Shown here piece by piece: positions 28,712 to 38,425 of a stretch of 38,425 nucleotides of DNA. Numbering within the stretch: the stretch's first letter is position 1; each line of letters opens with the position of its first letter. The DNA comes from Nitrosomonas sp. Lineage in GTDB: Bacteria > Pseudomonadota > Gammaproteobacteria > Burkholderiales > Nitrosomonadaceae. The DNA lies in contig JAJSDU010000028.1 in the NCBI GenBank assembly GCA_028577615.1, positions 1 through 38,425 on the forward strand. The letters run 5' to 3'. Under the pieces are notes generated by a model. That model worked only from the letters and a program-made list of their open reading frames with translations. It did no database searches and was not told where the DNA came from. A program made the position numbers and the translations under genes.

Positions 28712-29317
28712 ATGAAGCAAAACCGCTTGATACAACTTCTTCTTTTCTACATGATCGTATCACTCGGTTTTTTTGCTGCAGGCGCATCGGCAAATGGCGG
28801 CATCCAGGTGCGCACATTCAAACTGGAAGTCATCGATAATGAATATTTTGTAAACGTTGATTCCGAAATCGAACTGAATCCGACATTGGAGCAAGCCTTG
28901 AAAAAGGGTGTTGTACTCTATTTTGTCACCAAATTCACGCTGGTTGAACCGCGCTGGTACTGGCTGGACAATGAAGTCGCGCGCCTTAAAACACGCATTG
29001 GTCTTCGATATTCGGCACTCACCCGGCAGTATCAACTCAGCGATCCTACCTTCACCAAATATTTCTTCACGCTGAAAGAAGCGCTGCAGATGCTGCAACA
29101 ACTGCACAAACAGCAGGTGACCGTTTTGTCCGATCTCTCAGAAACCAGCGAGTACCATGCAACATTACGACTATGGCTTGATTTAACGCGCATGCCCAAG
29201 CCATTTCAGGTCGAGGCGCTTGGCTCAAGCGCCTGGAATCTAAGTTCCGAACGCCTGCAGTGGCGCATGAAATTACCTTCACCGAACCACCCTTTTCAGT
29301 TTTCGTATCGACCATGA
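28712..29317 (+). CDS. DUF4390 family exported protein
   Basis: A 201-residue protein with an N-terminal signal peptide or anchor (MKQNRLIQLLLFYMIVSLGFFAAGASA) and a beta-rich remainder matching the betaproteobacterial DUF4390 pattern. That includes EYFVNVDSEIELNPTLEQAL and the W-rich RWYWLDNEVA region. The function is unknown. The ATG at 28712 gives a clean signal peptide and avoids overlapping rsmB. Its stop overlaps the ntrY start (ATGA at 29314-29317), so it is translated together with the kinase and is probably functionally tied to it, perhaps as an envelope-side partner. That link is inference from position. Confidence 0.85.
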   Translation: MKQNRLIQLLLFYMIVSLGFFAAGASANGGIQVRTFKLEVIDNEYFVNVDSEIELNPTLEQALKKGVVLYFVTKFTLVEPRWYWLDNEVARLKTRIGLRYSALTRQYQLSDPTFTKYFFTLKEALQMLQQLHKQQVTVLSDLSETSEYHATLRLWLDLTRMPKPFQVEALGSSAWNLSSERLQWRMKLPSPNHPFQFSYRP

Positions 29318-31464
29318 AATATGTGCTGATCATCTGTACAGGACTGGGCGCAATCATGCTGTTCCTGCTGGCCACGGCAGGCGCTAATACAGATTTTTTT
29401 GAGCACCGCTACAAAATTCTGCTCATCATCAACATCGTTTTTGTGCTGTTGTTCATGGCTGTAGTCGGTTTTCTGCTCTGGCGATTCAGACGACGACTCA
29501 AGTCCGGCGTGTTCGGGTCAAGACTGGCGCTGCGTCTGCTATTGATTTTTTCACTCATGGCTATTCTTCCCGGCGCGCTGATCTATACCGTATCTGTACA
29601 GTTTCTTGGCAAAAGCATCGAATCCTGGTTTGATGTTAAAGTCGACCGGGCGCTTGAAGGCGGCATCAGTCTCGGACAAACCATGTTGAAAAATTTACTG
29701 GATGAACTGCAAAAAAAAGCGCAGGCAACAGCTTTGAATCTTTCAGACCCATCGGTTTCGCCTGTCGCCGTACTCAACGAGTTGTTATTGCAGTCACAAA
29801 TTGATGAAGCCACGCTCTTCAATCAGGACGGCAAGGTCATCGCTTTTTCCAGCGAGACCAGTCAGACGGTTTTTCCGGCCGCACCGAGCACCTCTGTCAT
29901 GCGACGCATCAGAGCACAAAAACCGTTTAGCGCTATTGAATCGCTTGAAGGCAAGGGATTATACCTGCGTGTATTGACACCGGTTAATGTACTGAGTCTA
30001 AATGATGACATACGAATTTTACAGTTGCTGCAGGCCGTTCCGGAACAGCTCGCCAAAGATGCCAAAAGAGTTGAAGAAGGTTTTCAGGATTATCAGGAAC
30101 TTTTACTGTCGCGCCATGGATTGACACGGCTCTACAGTACAACGCTGACGCTGGCATTATTTCTGTCGCTTTTTTCCGCTCTGGCAACCGCTTCATATCT
30201 CAGTGAAAATCTGAGCGCTCCGCTGGGCATGCTGGCGGAAGGTACTCGAGCCGTCGCGCAAGGCGACTATAGCCGCCGCCACCTGGTTCATAGCCGGGAC
30301 GAACTGGGTATTCTGACAGAATCCTTCAATCTGATGACGCAACAACTCGAAGAAGCCCGGGAAGCAGCACAGTATAATCAGCAGGAAGTCGAGAGCGCAC
30401 GAGCGCATCTGGAAAGCATACTCGCCAACCTTTCATCCGGCGTACTGGTGTTTGATGAACGGTTGAATTTGATCAAAGCCAATCGAAGCGCGGAAAAAAT
30501 TCTGCAGGCGCCGCTCATCAGTCTCGATGGTTCAGTGATTGACGGTTGTATTGAAAAAGAACCTCAGATCGAAACCCTGATGACCGAAGTCCGCAACGGT
30601 TTTAATTCAGGAGAGACCGGCATGTGGCAACGGCAGATAACGCGTTCCAATGACGGCGACAGTCAGGTTTTATTGCTACGCGGAACACGCTTGCCGGAAA
30701 TATCCGGCGGCGGCGGCGTTGTGGTATTTGATGATATCACCAATCTTCTGCAGGTGCAGCGCGCCGTCGCATGGAGCGAGATAGCACGGCGTCTGGCGCA
30801 CGAAATCAAAAATCCGCTGACACCGATTCAGCTTTCCGCCGAACGCATGGAACACAAATTGGCAAGCAAGCTGAATGAACAGGATGCCGCCATTCTGCGC
30901 CGGTCCACGGAAACCATAGTCAATCAGGTCGAAGCATTAAAACGCATGGTTAACGAATTCAGTCAATATGCACGCGCTCCCGCTCTCGAGAAACGCACAT
31001 TGAATATGAACGATCTGGTACAGGAAATTCTGACGCTTTATGAAACAACAAGCACCATCAATCAGACGCATCCTGTCCATATCAAACGGATACTGGAAAA
31101 CAATCTGCCTGCGATTCATGGCGACTCGGCGCAATTGCGCCAGGTATTGCATAATCTGTTGCTCAATGCACAGGATGCTCTGGCGGAAATTGATGAACCG
31201 ATGATCGAAATTCAGACAGAAGCAACGCAGGATGGCATAAAGTTAACGATCAAGGACAATGGCTGCGGATTTCCGGACGAAGTCCGGTCACGCGTATTCG
31301 AGCCTTACGTGACAACCAAAGCTAAAGGCACCGGACTGGGGTTACCGATCGTTAAAAAAATTGTAGAAGAGCATGAAGGCACCATAACCATTCAAAATTT
31401 GAAGCCACGGGGCGCTCAGATTACGATCACCATGCCATCAATTGAAAAAATCAGAGCCGCTTAG
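29314..31464 (+). CDS. ntrY: NtrY-like membrane sensor histidine kinase
   Basis: Sensor kinase of the NtrY family, 716 residues. There are N-terminal membrane helices (two near residues 2-55 and another near 70-90), a periplasmic segment, then a further helix near 265-285. A HAMP domain follows (LSAPLGMLAEGTRAVAQGDY), then a PAS domain with ILANLSSGVLVFDERLNLI. The kinase core has phospho-acceptor His496 in LAHEIKNPLTPIQLSAERM, the N box LRQVLHNLLLNAQDAL, DNGCGFPDE and KGTGLGLPIVKKI. It starts at the ATGA overlap with the DUF4390 gene and ends 24 bases before ntrX. NtrY kinases in other bacteria respond to nitrogen or redox state; the signal here is not known. Confidence 0.94.
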   Translation: MKYVLIICTGLGAIMLFLLATAGANTDFFEHRYKILLIINIVFVLLFMAVVGFLLWRFRRRLKSGVFGSRLALRLLLIFSLMAILPGALIYTVSVQFLGKSIESWFDVKVDRALEGGISLGQTMLKNLLDELQKKAQATALNLSDPSVSPVAVLNELLLQSQIDEATLFNQDGKVIAFSSETSQTVFPAAPSTSVMRRIRAQKPFSAIESLEGKGLYLRVLTPVNVLSLNDDIRILQLLQAVPEQLAKDAKRVEEGFQDYQELLLSRHGLTRLYSTTLTLALFLSLFSALATASYLSENLSAPLGMLAEGTRAVAQGDYSRRHLVHSRDELGILTESFNLMTQQLEEAREAAQYNQQEVESARAHLESILANLSSGVLVFDERLNLIKANRSAEKILQAPLISLDGSVIDGCIEKEPQIETLMTEVRNGFNSGETGMWQRQITRSNDGDSQVLLLRGTRLPEISGGGGVVVFDDITNLLQVQRAVAWSEIARRLAHEIKNPLTPIQLSAERMEHKLASKLNEQDAAILRRSTETIVNQVEALKRMVNEFSQYARAPALEKRTLNMNDLVQEILTLYETTSTINQTHPVHIKRILENNLPAIHGDSAQLRQVLHNLLLNAQDALAEIDEPMIEIQTEATQDGIKLTIKDNGCGFPDEVRSRVFEPYVTTKAKGTGLGLPIVKKIVEEHEGTITIQNLKPRGAQITITMPSIEKIRAA

Positions 31465-31488
31465 CTGAAAAACCAAGGATAGAACAAA

Positions 31489-32751
31489 ATGACGACAAAT
31501 AACACGATATTGGTAGTTGACGACGAAATCGGCATACGTGAATTATTGTTTGAAATTTTGCACGATGAGGGCTATCGTGTTGCGCTGGCCGAGAATGCGG
31601 AGCAGGCGCGCATATGGCGCAGCCAAACACGGCCTGATCTGGTATTACTGGATATCTGGATGCCGGATACGGACGGCATTACCTTGCTCAAGGACTGGGC
31701 CAGCAGCGGCATGCTGACCATGCCGGTCATCATGATGTCAGGCCACGGCACCATCGACACAGCAGTTGAGGCAACGCGAATAGGCGCATTTGGTTATCTG
31801 GAAAAACCCATTCCGCTGCAAAAACTTCTGACTACGGTCGGCAAGGCCTTGCGCGGCGGTCAGAACAAACAACAGGCGACACTGTCGCTATCCAGTCTGG
31901 GCAAGGGCGCTTTGATTGTGGAACTCAAGAAAAAACTCGAAAAAGTTACCAACCTGAAAGCGCCATTGCTGCTGATGGGAGAACCTGGCGTCGGAATGGA
32001 TATTTGCGCACGCTTTCTGCATCGCCCCAATACACCCTGGGTAGAACCGGAAACGCTGACCGTACTGGCCGAAAGACCGCTGGATCTGCTGGAGAAAGCG
32101 CGCGATGGTTTATTGTTTCTGAGCGATATCGGTGAAATCAACAAGCTGGCGCAGAAAGGATTATTACTTTTGCTCAGCAAGCTTGAAAAATATAATGTGC
32201 GGCTGGTTTGCGCAACCACGCAGCCATTGGCCGAGCTTGCCGCGCATGGCAACTATATTACCAAGTTATACGATGTACTCAGCGGACTCTGCATTGGCGT
32301 ACCCGCCTTGCGCGCGCACCGTGAAGATATACCGGAGCTGGCCAGCCAGATTCTGACAAGCTTCGCTGAAGCCGGAGAAGTCTCTCCTGTATTGAAATTC
32401 AGCACAGCCGCCCTAAATTGTCTGCGTAACTATGACTGGCCTGGCAACCTGACGCAACTCACCGGGGTGGTACAGTCCCTGGCATTGACCTGTGCCGGTG
32501 ATGAAATTACCGCTGACATGGTGCAACAGGCCATGGTTTTCCCTGAATCCACCGCAAAATCAACGGCAACCGATATTCCTTTCGATCTCTCTCTGCGGGA
32601 AGCGCGCGACTTGTTCGAGAAAACGTATTTTGAACGCCTGATCGAGGAAGAAAATGGCAATATGACACGCGTCGCCGAACGTGCGGGACTGGAACGGACG
32701 CATCTTTATCGTAAAATCAAGTTGCTTGGCATCAAATTGCGCGGAAACTGA
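31489..32751 (+). CDS. ntrX: NtrX-like response regulator with degenerate AAA+ domain
   Basis: Partner regulator of NtrY, 420 residues. The receiver domain is intact: acidic pair D11-D12, phospho-acceptor Asp55 (LVLLDIWMPD), Ser84 and Lys106 (YLEKPIP). The central sigma-54 activation domain is recognisable but damaged. Walker A reads GEPGVGMD (164-171), with Met-Asp where Lys-Glu is expected. Walker B reads LLFLSDIGEI in place of LFLDEIGE. The GAFTGA loop is missing with about 25 residues, and the arginine-finger segment reads YDVLSG. The C-terminal Fis-type helix-turn-helix (NMTRVAERAGLERTHLYRKI) looks sound. It is probably a DNA-binding regulator that does not activate sigma-54 polymerase. 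AAGGA precedes the ATG. Confidence 0.93.
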   Translation: MTTNNTILVVDDEIGIRELLFEILHDEGYRVALAENAEQARIWRSQTRPDLVLLDIWMPDTDGITLLKDWASSGMLTMPVIMMSGHGTIDTAVEATRIGAFGYLEKPIPLQKLLTTVGKALRGGQNKQQATLSLSSLGKGALIVELKKKLEKVTNLKAPLLLMGEPGVGMDICARFLHRPNTPWVEPETLTVLAERPLDLLEKARDGLLFLSDIGEINKLAQKGLLLLLSKLEKYNVRLVCATTQPLAELAAHGNYITKLYDVLSGLCIGVPALRAHREDIPELASQILTSFAEAGEVSPVLKFSTAALNCLRNYDWPGNLTQLTGVVQSLALTCAGDEITADMVQQAMVFPESTAKSTATDIPFDLSLREARDLFEKTYFERLIEEENGNMTRVAERAGLERTHLYRKIKLLGIKLRGN

Positions 32752-32799
32752 CGCTCCTCCATTATTCGGAATTACCGACTGTTTGAGAGTGACACCCAT

Positions 32800-32832
32800 A
32801 AAAAAGGCACACCCGGAAGGCGTGCCTTTTTT
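32800..32832. terminator. Bidirectional rho-independent terminator between ntrX and hppA
   Basis: AAAAAAGGCAC (32800-32810) pairs perfectly with GTGCCTTTTTT (32822-32832) around an 11-base loop. A/T runs lie on both sides, so it can end both converging transcripts. Confidence 0.85.
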
Positions 32833-32849
32833 ATTTTAAATCAGTGTCA

Positions 32850-34907
32850 TTACAGCAATGGAATAATCATCAGCGCTACGATATTGATGATCTTGATCAG
32901 CGGATTAATGGCCGGGCCTGCAGTATCCTTGTAAGGATCGCCGACAGTATCGCCGGTAACAGAAGCTTTATGCGCTTCACTGTTTTTACCGCCGAAATGG
33001 CCATCTTCAATATGCTTTTTGGCATTATCCCACGCACCACCGCCTGCCGTCATGGAAATCGCCACAAACAGACCGGTTACGATGGAACCCATCAAAACAC
33101 CGCCCAGCGCCTGTGGACCAAGCAATACGCCAACCAGCAGCGGTACCAGCACCGGCAAAAGCGATGGAATCATCATCTCTTTAATCGCAGCCTTGGTCAG
33201 CATATCCACTGCACGCGAATAATCCGGCTTGGACGAACCATCCATAATACCGGGAATCTCCTTGAACTGACGACGCACTTCGACCACCACGGAGCCCGCC
33301 GCGCGACCGACAGCTTCCATCGACATTGCACCAAACAGATATGGAATCATACCGCCTATAAACAGACCAATGATAACCATGTGATTTGATAAATCAAACG
33401 TCAACACATGACCGGCAGCTTCCAGTCCATGCGTATAATCCGCAAACAATACCAGCGCGGCGAGACCGGCGGAGCCAATCGCGTAACCCTTGGTTACCGC
33501 TTTGGTGGTGTTGCCTACGGCGTCAAGCGGATCGGTAACCGCGCGGACAGATTCAGGCAGATCAGCCATTTCCGCGATACCGCCCGCATTATCCGTAATT
33601 GGACCATACGCATCCAGCGCCACGATAATACCGGTCATCGACAGCATCGCAGTAGCTGCAATCGCAATGCCATACAGGCCGGCTAACGCATACGCCATCA
33701 GAATACTTAAGCAGACAGCCAGAACCGGCGCTGCCGTAGCACGCATGGAAACACCCAGACCGGCAATGATATTTGTTGCGTGACCGGTGGTGGAAGCTTC
33801 CGCGATATTCTGCACAGGCGGATAATCGGTTGATGTGTAATATTCGGTTATCACCACCATTGCACCGGTCAGCAGCAAACCAATCGCGCCCGCCAGGAAT
33901 ACACGCAGCACCAGCGCGCCGCCGGCCACTTCAACACCCGAAACTTCGAGCGACATATCCGCCATGAACCATACGGTCACCGGCAGATACGCAACCAGTG
34001 CGATACCACCGGCAACAATCAATCCGCGGTAAAGCGCTTTCATGATCGTGCCGCCTTCCTGCATTTTGACGTAGTAGCACCCAATGATCGATGCAACGAT
34101 AGAAACCGCACCCAGCATTAATGGAAACACCACGGCGCTCATTCCATTATCCACAAACAGCAACGCGCCCAACAGCATGGTAGCGATGATCGTCACTGCA
34201 TAGGTCTCGAACAGATCGGCCGCCATACCTGCACAGTCACCCACGTTATCGCCCACGTTATCGGCAATGACCGCCGGATTGCGTGGATCGTCCTCAGGAA
34301 TGCCTGCTTCGACTTTACCGACCAAGTCCGCACCGACGTCAGCACCCTTGGTAAAAATACCACCGCCTAACCGGGCAAAAATCGAAATAAGCGATCCGCC
34401 GAAAGCAAAACCAATCAGCGGTTTAATTACGTCGCTGACCGCCGCGTCCGTTTCCGCGCCGCTGAATAACCATGCGCTGTAACCCGCAACGCCAAGCAGC
34501 CCCAGACCAACGACCAGCATACCGGTTACCGCGCCCCCGCGAAATGCAATGGCCAGCGCTTCATTCAAGCCACTGCGCGCTGCCTCCGCGGTACGCACAT
34601 TGGAATGAACCGATACGGTCATCCCCAGATAGCCGGCCGCTCCGGATAAAATGGCACCAAGCGCAAAACCGATCGCGGTATCCCAGCCGAGCGCCAGCCA
34701 AATCGCCAGAAACAGTACCGCACCGACGGCACCGATGGTTGTATATTGACGATTGAGATACGCCGAGGCGCCTTCCTGTATAGCAGAAGCGATTTCCTGC
34801 ATGCGAGAATTACCGGTAGACTGGGCAAAAATACCCCTGATCCAGATGCCGCTGTAAACCAGGGCAAGAATCGCACTACCAATTGCGAGAATTAAACCGT
34901 TAGACAT
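32850..34907 (-). CDS. hppA: Membrane-bound proton-pumping inorganic pyrophosphatase (K+-independent type)
   Basis: Integral membrane enzyme that couples pyrophosphate hydrolysis to ion export. The 685-residue product has many membrane helices and the family hallmarks: [13 protein letters not shown] (the DX7KXE motif, 188-200), [20 protein letters not shown] (215-234) and [16 protein letters not shown] (432-447). Residues K469 and T472 in [10 protein letters not shown] match the K+-independent proton pumps; K+-dependent forms carry Ala at the first of these positions. That assignment follows known family work and was not tested here. GGAG precedes the ATG. It lies downstream of the PPi-dependent phosphofructokinase gene on the same strand. 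Confidence 0.96.
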   Translation of the reverse strand: MSNGLILAIGSAILALVYSGIWIRGIFAQSTGNSRMQEIASAIQEGASAYLNRQYTTIGAVGAVLFLAIWLALGWDTAIGFALGAILSGAAGYLGMTVSVHSNVRTAEAARSGLNEALAIAFRGGAVTGMLVVGLGLLGVAGYSAWLFSGAETDAAVSDVIKPLIGFAFGGSLISIFARLGGGIFTKGADVGADLVGKVEAGIPEDDPRNPAVIADNVGDNVGDCAGMAADLFETYAVTIIATMLLGALLFVDNGMSAVVFPLMLGAVSIVASIIGCYYVKMQEGGTIMKALYRGLIVAGGIALVAYLPVTVWFMADMSLEVSGVEVAGGALVLRVFLAGAIGLLLTGAMVVITEYYTSTDYPPVQNIAEASTTGHATNIIAGLGVSMRATAAPVLAVCLSILMAYALAGLYGIAIAATAMLSMTGIIVALDAYGPITDNAGGIAEMADLPESVRAVTDPLDAVGNTTKAVTKGYAIGSAGLAALVLFADYTHGLEAAGHVLTFDLSNHMVIIGLFIGGMIPYLFGAMSMEAVGRAAGSVVVEVRRQFKEIPGIMDGSSKPDYSRAVDMLTKAAIKEMMIPSLLPVLVPLLVGVLLGPQALGGVLMGSIVTGLFVAISMTAGGGAWDNAKKHIEDGHFGGKNSEAHKASVTGDTVGDPYKDTAGPAINPLIKIINIVALMIIPLL

Positions 34908-35036
34908 AAAAAACTCCAGTTAAAGTCAGACCAAATAAAATCAAATGTAGAATATCGGCCCAATAATTCCACATAATTAAACACTTGTCCAAAATCATGA
35001 AACAAAAGGCGGATATTTTATATGCACTTGTTGTGA

Positions 35037-35063
35037 AAATACATCAAAAATTTTGATGTATTT
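35037..35063 (-). terminator. AT-rich hairpin at the end of the pfk gene
   Basis: AAATACATCAAAA and TTTTGATGTATTT are perfect inverted repeats (13 bases, one base between them) beginning at the stop codon of the phosphofructokinase gene. On the minus strand TTTTC follows. It may be a weak terminator between pfk and hppA, or an operator. Confidence 0.4.
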
Positions 35064-36322
35064 CAGATTTCGAATGCGCCCAGTTTCTTCTGTACCGCTG
35101 CATTTTTCAGACGCACATAATCAGGCAAACCGTTTTTATACGGCGGGTAGTCTTCACCTTCGATCAGCGGCAGCAGATATTCACGGCAAGCTTCACTGAT
35201 ACCGAAGCCATCTTCGCTGATATAGTCCGCCGGCATCATTTTTTCCACGTTGGCCACATCCGAAAGCTGCGCCATGCCGACCTGCCAGCGGTAAGGCGAA
35301 CTGGACAGGCGCTCGATGGTCGGCATAACCGAATTATGTCCGGCAATGGCATATTCGACGGCGGCCTTACCCATCGCATAGGCCTGTTCGACGTCGGTTC
35401 TGGAAGCCACATGCCGCGCCGCGCGCTGTAGATAATCCGCCACACCCCAGTGATATTTCAAGCCCAGGCCATCCTTAATGATATTGGCCACGACAGGCGC
35501 AACACCGCCCAGCTGCGCGTGACCAAATGCATCACGCAAGCCCTGATCGGACAAAAAGTTGCCGTCATCGCCTTTAACACCCTCAGACACGACGACCGAG
35601 CAATAACCATACTGCTTGACATAGCTGTCGACTTTTGCGAGGAATTTTGCTTTATCGAAAGTGATTTCCGGAAACAGAATGACGATCGGAATCTCACAGT
35701 CCTTGCTTGATGCCAAGCCGCCCGCGGCCGCTATCCAACCCGCATGGCGACCCATGACTTCCAGCACGAAAACCTTGGTTGAGGTTTTAGCCATGCTGGC
35801 TACATCAAAACTCGCTTCGCGCGTTGACACCGCAATGTATTTCGCGACTGAACCAAATCCCGGACAGCAATCGGTAATCGGCAGATCGTTATCGACCGTT
35901 TTGGGCACATGAATCGCCTGGATCGGAAAACCCAGCGTATCGGAAATCTGAGACACCTTCAGGCAGGTGTCGGCGGAATCGCCACCACCGTTATAAAAGA
36001 AATAACCGATGTTGTGCGCTTTGAAGACTTCAATCAACCGTTCATATTCCCGGCGGTTCTGTTCTATGCTTTTCAGCTTGTAGCGGCATGATCCAAAACC
36101 ACCCGATGGTGTATGACGCAACGCGGCAATCGCTTGTGCGGAATCCGCGCTGGTGTCAATCAAATCTTCAGTCAGTGCGCCGATAATGCCATTGCGCCCG
36201 GCATAAACATTGCCGATTTTGTCCGGATGTTGACGCGCGGTTTCGATAACACCCGCGGCGGATGCATTAATAACCGCCGTAACACCGCCTGATTGAGCGT
36301 AAAACGCATTCTTTATTGACAT
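35063..36322 (-). CDS. pfp: 6-phosphofructokinase, pyrophosphate-dependent type
   Basis: Interconverts fructose 6-phosphate and fructose 1,6-bisphosphate. The 419-residue protein has the N-terminal YAQSGGVTAVINASAAGVI, GGGDSADT (112-119), PKTVDNDLPITD (140-151) and MGRHAGWIAA. ATP enzymes have Gly at the two diagnostic sites (GGDGS, PGTIDND). Here they are Asp115 and Lys141, the pattern of pyrophosphate-dependent enzymes, so the reaction is likely reversible and uses PPi. A sister pyrophosphatase gene (hppA) lies next, as in some methane and ammonia oxidisers. CAGGAGAG precedes the ATG. Phosphate-donor use is inferred from residues. Confidence 0.92.
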   Translation of the reverse strand: MSIKNAFYAQSGGVTAVINASAAGVIETARQHPDKIGNVYAGRNGIIGALTEDLIDTSADSAQAIAALRHTPSGGFGSCRYKLKSIEQNRREYERLIEVFKAHNIGYFFYNGGGDSADTCLKVSQISDTLGFPIQAIHVPKTVDNDLPITDCCPGFGSVAKYIAVSTREASFDVASMAKTSTKVFVLEVMGRHAGWIAAAGGLASSKDCEIPIVILFPEITFDKAKFLAKVDSYVKQYGYCSVVVSEGVKGDDGNFLSDQGLRDAFGHAQLGGVAPVVANIIKDGLGLKYHWGVADYLQRAARHVASRTDVEQAYAMGKAAVEYAIAGHNSVMPTIERLSSSPYRWQVGMAQLSDVANVEKMMPADYISEDGFGISEACREYLLPLIEGEDYPPYKNGLPDYVRLKNAAVQKKLGAFEI

Positions 36323-36358
36323 ACTTTATCTCTCCTGATTGATCAAAACATGACAAAA

Positions 36359-36387
36359 GTTATAGCGCCAGAACTATAACCTGTTAA
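36359..36387 (-). promoter_or_regulatory. Sigma-70 promoter of pfp with inverted repeat
   Basis: On the minus strand TTAACA (36382-36387) and TATAAC (36359-36364) are 17 bases apart. The repeat GTTATAG-N8-CTATAAC (36359-36380) covers the spacer and the -10 box and could be bound by a regulator. It is placed 37 bases upstream of the pfp ATG. Confidence 0.5.
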
Positions 36388-36411
36388 ATTTTCAAGGCAC
36401 AAACTTCGGAC

Positions 36412-36461
36412 AACAAAAATTCAGAACAGCCGGCACGCATATGCTGTTCTGAATTTTTGTT
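36412..36461. terminator. Strong bidirectional terminator downstream of adk
   Basis: A 19-bp perfect inverted repeat (AACAAAAATTCAGAACAGC at 36412-36430; its complement at 36443-36461) with a 12-base loop. A/T-rich outer arms act as U-tracts in either direction. It ends the adk transcript about 100 bases after its stop and isolates pfp. Confidence 0.85.
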
Positions 36462-36560
36462 ATCGATACTTGAGACGGCGCAGCATTCCGGCAAGGAAAA
36501 TCGTTTATTTTTATCCCCTGTTCCGCCTGTTCTGCTTTAATCGCTTTCTGCTGACGCCAA

Positions 36561-37530
<970 letters not shown>

Positions 37531-38425
37531 ATGGACGAAAACAGAAGCAAAGCACTTGCCAACGCGCTGGCTCAAATTGAAAAGCAGTTCGGCAAGGGAT
37601 CGATCATGCGTCTGGGCGCCAACGATGTCGCCAATGATATACAAGTCGTCTCCACCGGATCGCTCAGTCTCGATATCGCATTAGGCGTCGGCGGACTGCC
37701 GCGCGGCCGCGTCATTGAAATCTATGGCCCGGAATCCTCCGGCAAAACCACACTCACCCTGCAGGTTATCGCCGAAATGCAGAAACTCGGCGGCACCGCG
37801 GCCTTTATTGACGCCGAACACGCGCTCGACCCCCAGTATGCCCAGAAGATCGGCGTCAACGTGCAGGAGCTTTTAATTTCGCAGCCGGACAATGGTGAAC
37901 AGGCACTCGAAATCGCTGACATGCTGGTGCGTTCCGGTTCTGTCGATATCGTGGTCATCGATTCCGTCGCCGCATTGACGCCGCGCGCCGAGATCGAAGG
38001 CGAAATGGGCGATCCGCAAATGGGATTGCAGGCCCGTCTCATGTCTCAGGCACTGCGCAAACTGACCGCCAATATCAAGCGCAGCAACACCATGGTGATC
38101 TTCATTAACCAGATCCGCATGAAAATCGGCGTCATTTTCGGCAATCCGGAAACCACAACCGGCGGCAACGCGCTCAAATTCTACGCATCCGTCCGGCTCG
38201 ATATCCGACGCACCGGCGCCATCAAAAAAGGTGACGAAACCATCGGCAGCGAAACCCGCGTCAAGGTGGTAAAAAACAAAGTAGCGCCGCCCTTCAAGCA
38301 GGCTGACTTTGATATCCTTTACGGCGAAGGTATTTCCCGTGAAAGTGAAATTATCGAGCTGGGCGTTCAGCACAAGCTGATCGACAAGGCGGGCGCCTGG
38401 TACGCCTACAACGGTGAAAAAATCG
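37531..38425 (+). CDS. recA: Recombinase RecA (5' part; truncated by window end)
   Basis: DNA-dependent ATPase for homologous recombination and SOS induction. The first 298 codons are present and open to the window edge. They show [20 protein letters not shown], Walker A GPESSGKT (66-73), the Walker B strand [23 protein letters not shown]-binding loop L1 ([14 protein letters not shown]) and loop L2 ending in [19 protein letters not shown]. No inactivating change was seen. Full-length RecA is about 345-355 residues, so about 50 codons lie beyond the window. Regulation by LexA could not be supported from the upstream sequence. Confidence 0.97.
   Translation, partial: MDENRSKALANALAQIEKQFGKGSIMRLGANDVANDIQVVSTGSLSLDIALGVGGLPRGRVIEIYGPESSGKTTLTLQVIAEMQKLGGTAAFIDAEHALDPQYAQKIGVNVQELLISQPDNGEQALEIADMLVRSGSVDIVVIDSVAALTPRAEIEGEMGDPQMGLQARLMSQALRKLTANIKRSNTMVIFINQIRMKIGVIFGNPETTTGGNALKFYASVRLDIRRTGAIKKGDETIGSETRVKVVKNKVAPPFKQADFDILYGEGISRESEIIELGVQHKLIDKAGAWYAYNGEKI

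Noticed and set aside
37877-38373. Minus-strand open frames antisense to recA
   Set aside because: They are the mirror of the conserved RecA coding sequence; the plus-strand frame is open to the window edge and clearly real.

Overview
The window is a block of chromosomal core genes from a Gram-negative proteobacterium, most likely a betaproteobacterium close to the Nitrosomonadaceae. That guess rests on gene order (def-fmt-rsmB-DUF4390-ntrY-ntrX; LysM-dprA-smg-type IA topoisomerase; aroA-cmk-rpsA-ihfB-lapA), on a tkt-gap-pgk-pyk-class II aldolase cluster like those of autotrophic betaproteobacteria, and on a pyrophosphate-dependent phosphofructokinase next to a proton-pumping pyrophosphatase. 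No database search was possible, so the taxonomy is inference.

Layout. 1-3805 (minus): tRNA-Ile2(CAT), rpoD with two candidate promoters, an inositol-monophosphatase family gene and a thioredoxin-like gene. 3997-7185 (plus): rsmE, argA, yggX and a CYTH-domain gene. 7285-14374 (minus): tkt-gap-pgk-pyk-fba, enzymes shared by glycolysis and the Calvin cycle. 14375-15181: AT-rich and poor in genes, holding only a shortened lapA and a terminator. 15182-19288 (minus): aroA-cmk-rpsA-ihfB. 19289-19936 (plus): a good promoter, a long leader and an unrecognised two-helix membrane protein. 20063-25785 (minus): LysM protein, dprA, smg and a TopB-like topoisomerase. 25887-32751 (plus): def, fmt, rsmB, a DUF4390 protein, ntrY and ntrX, with overlapping or closely spaced genes from fmt to ntrX. 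32850-37235 (minus): adk, PPi-dependent pfk and hppA, separated by terminator-like hairpins. 37531-end (plus): recA, cut by the window edge.

How the genes fit together: most serve central carbon metabolism or information processing. The hppA/pfk pair points to energy-saving use of pyrophosphate, and the gap-pgk-tkt-fba set would serve both sugar breakdown and CO2 fixation. NtrY-NtrX is a two-component pair whose regulator appears to have lost its sigma-54 ATPase function.

I saw no CRISPR array, insertion sequence, prophage or toxin-antitoxin pair, and no clear new multi-gene system. The points most worth a second look are the degenerate AAA+ domain of NtrX, the shortened lapA with no lapB beside it, the orphan membrane protein with its long leader, and the pyrophosphate genes with an inverted repeat in the pfk promoter.
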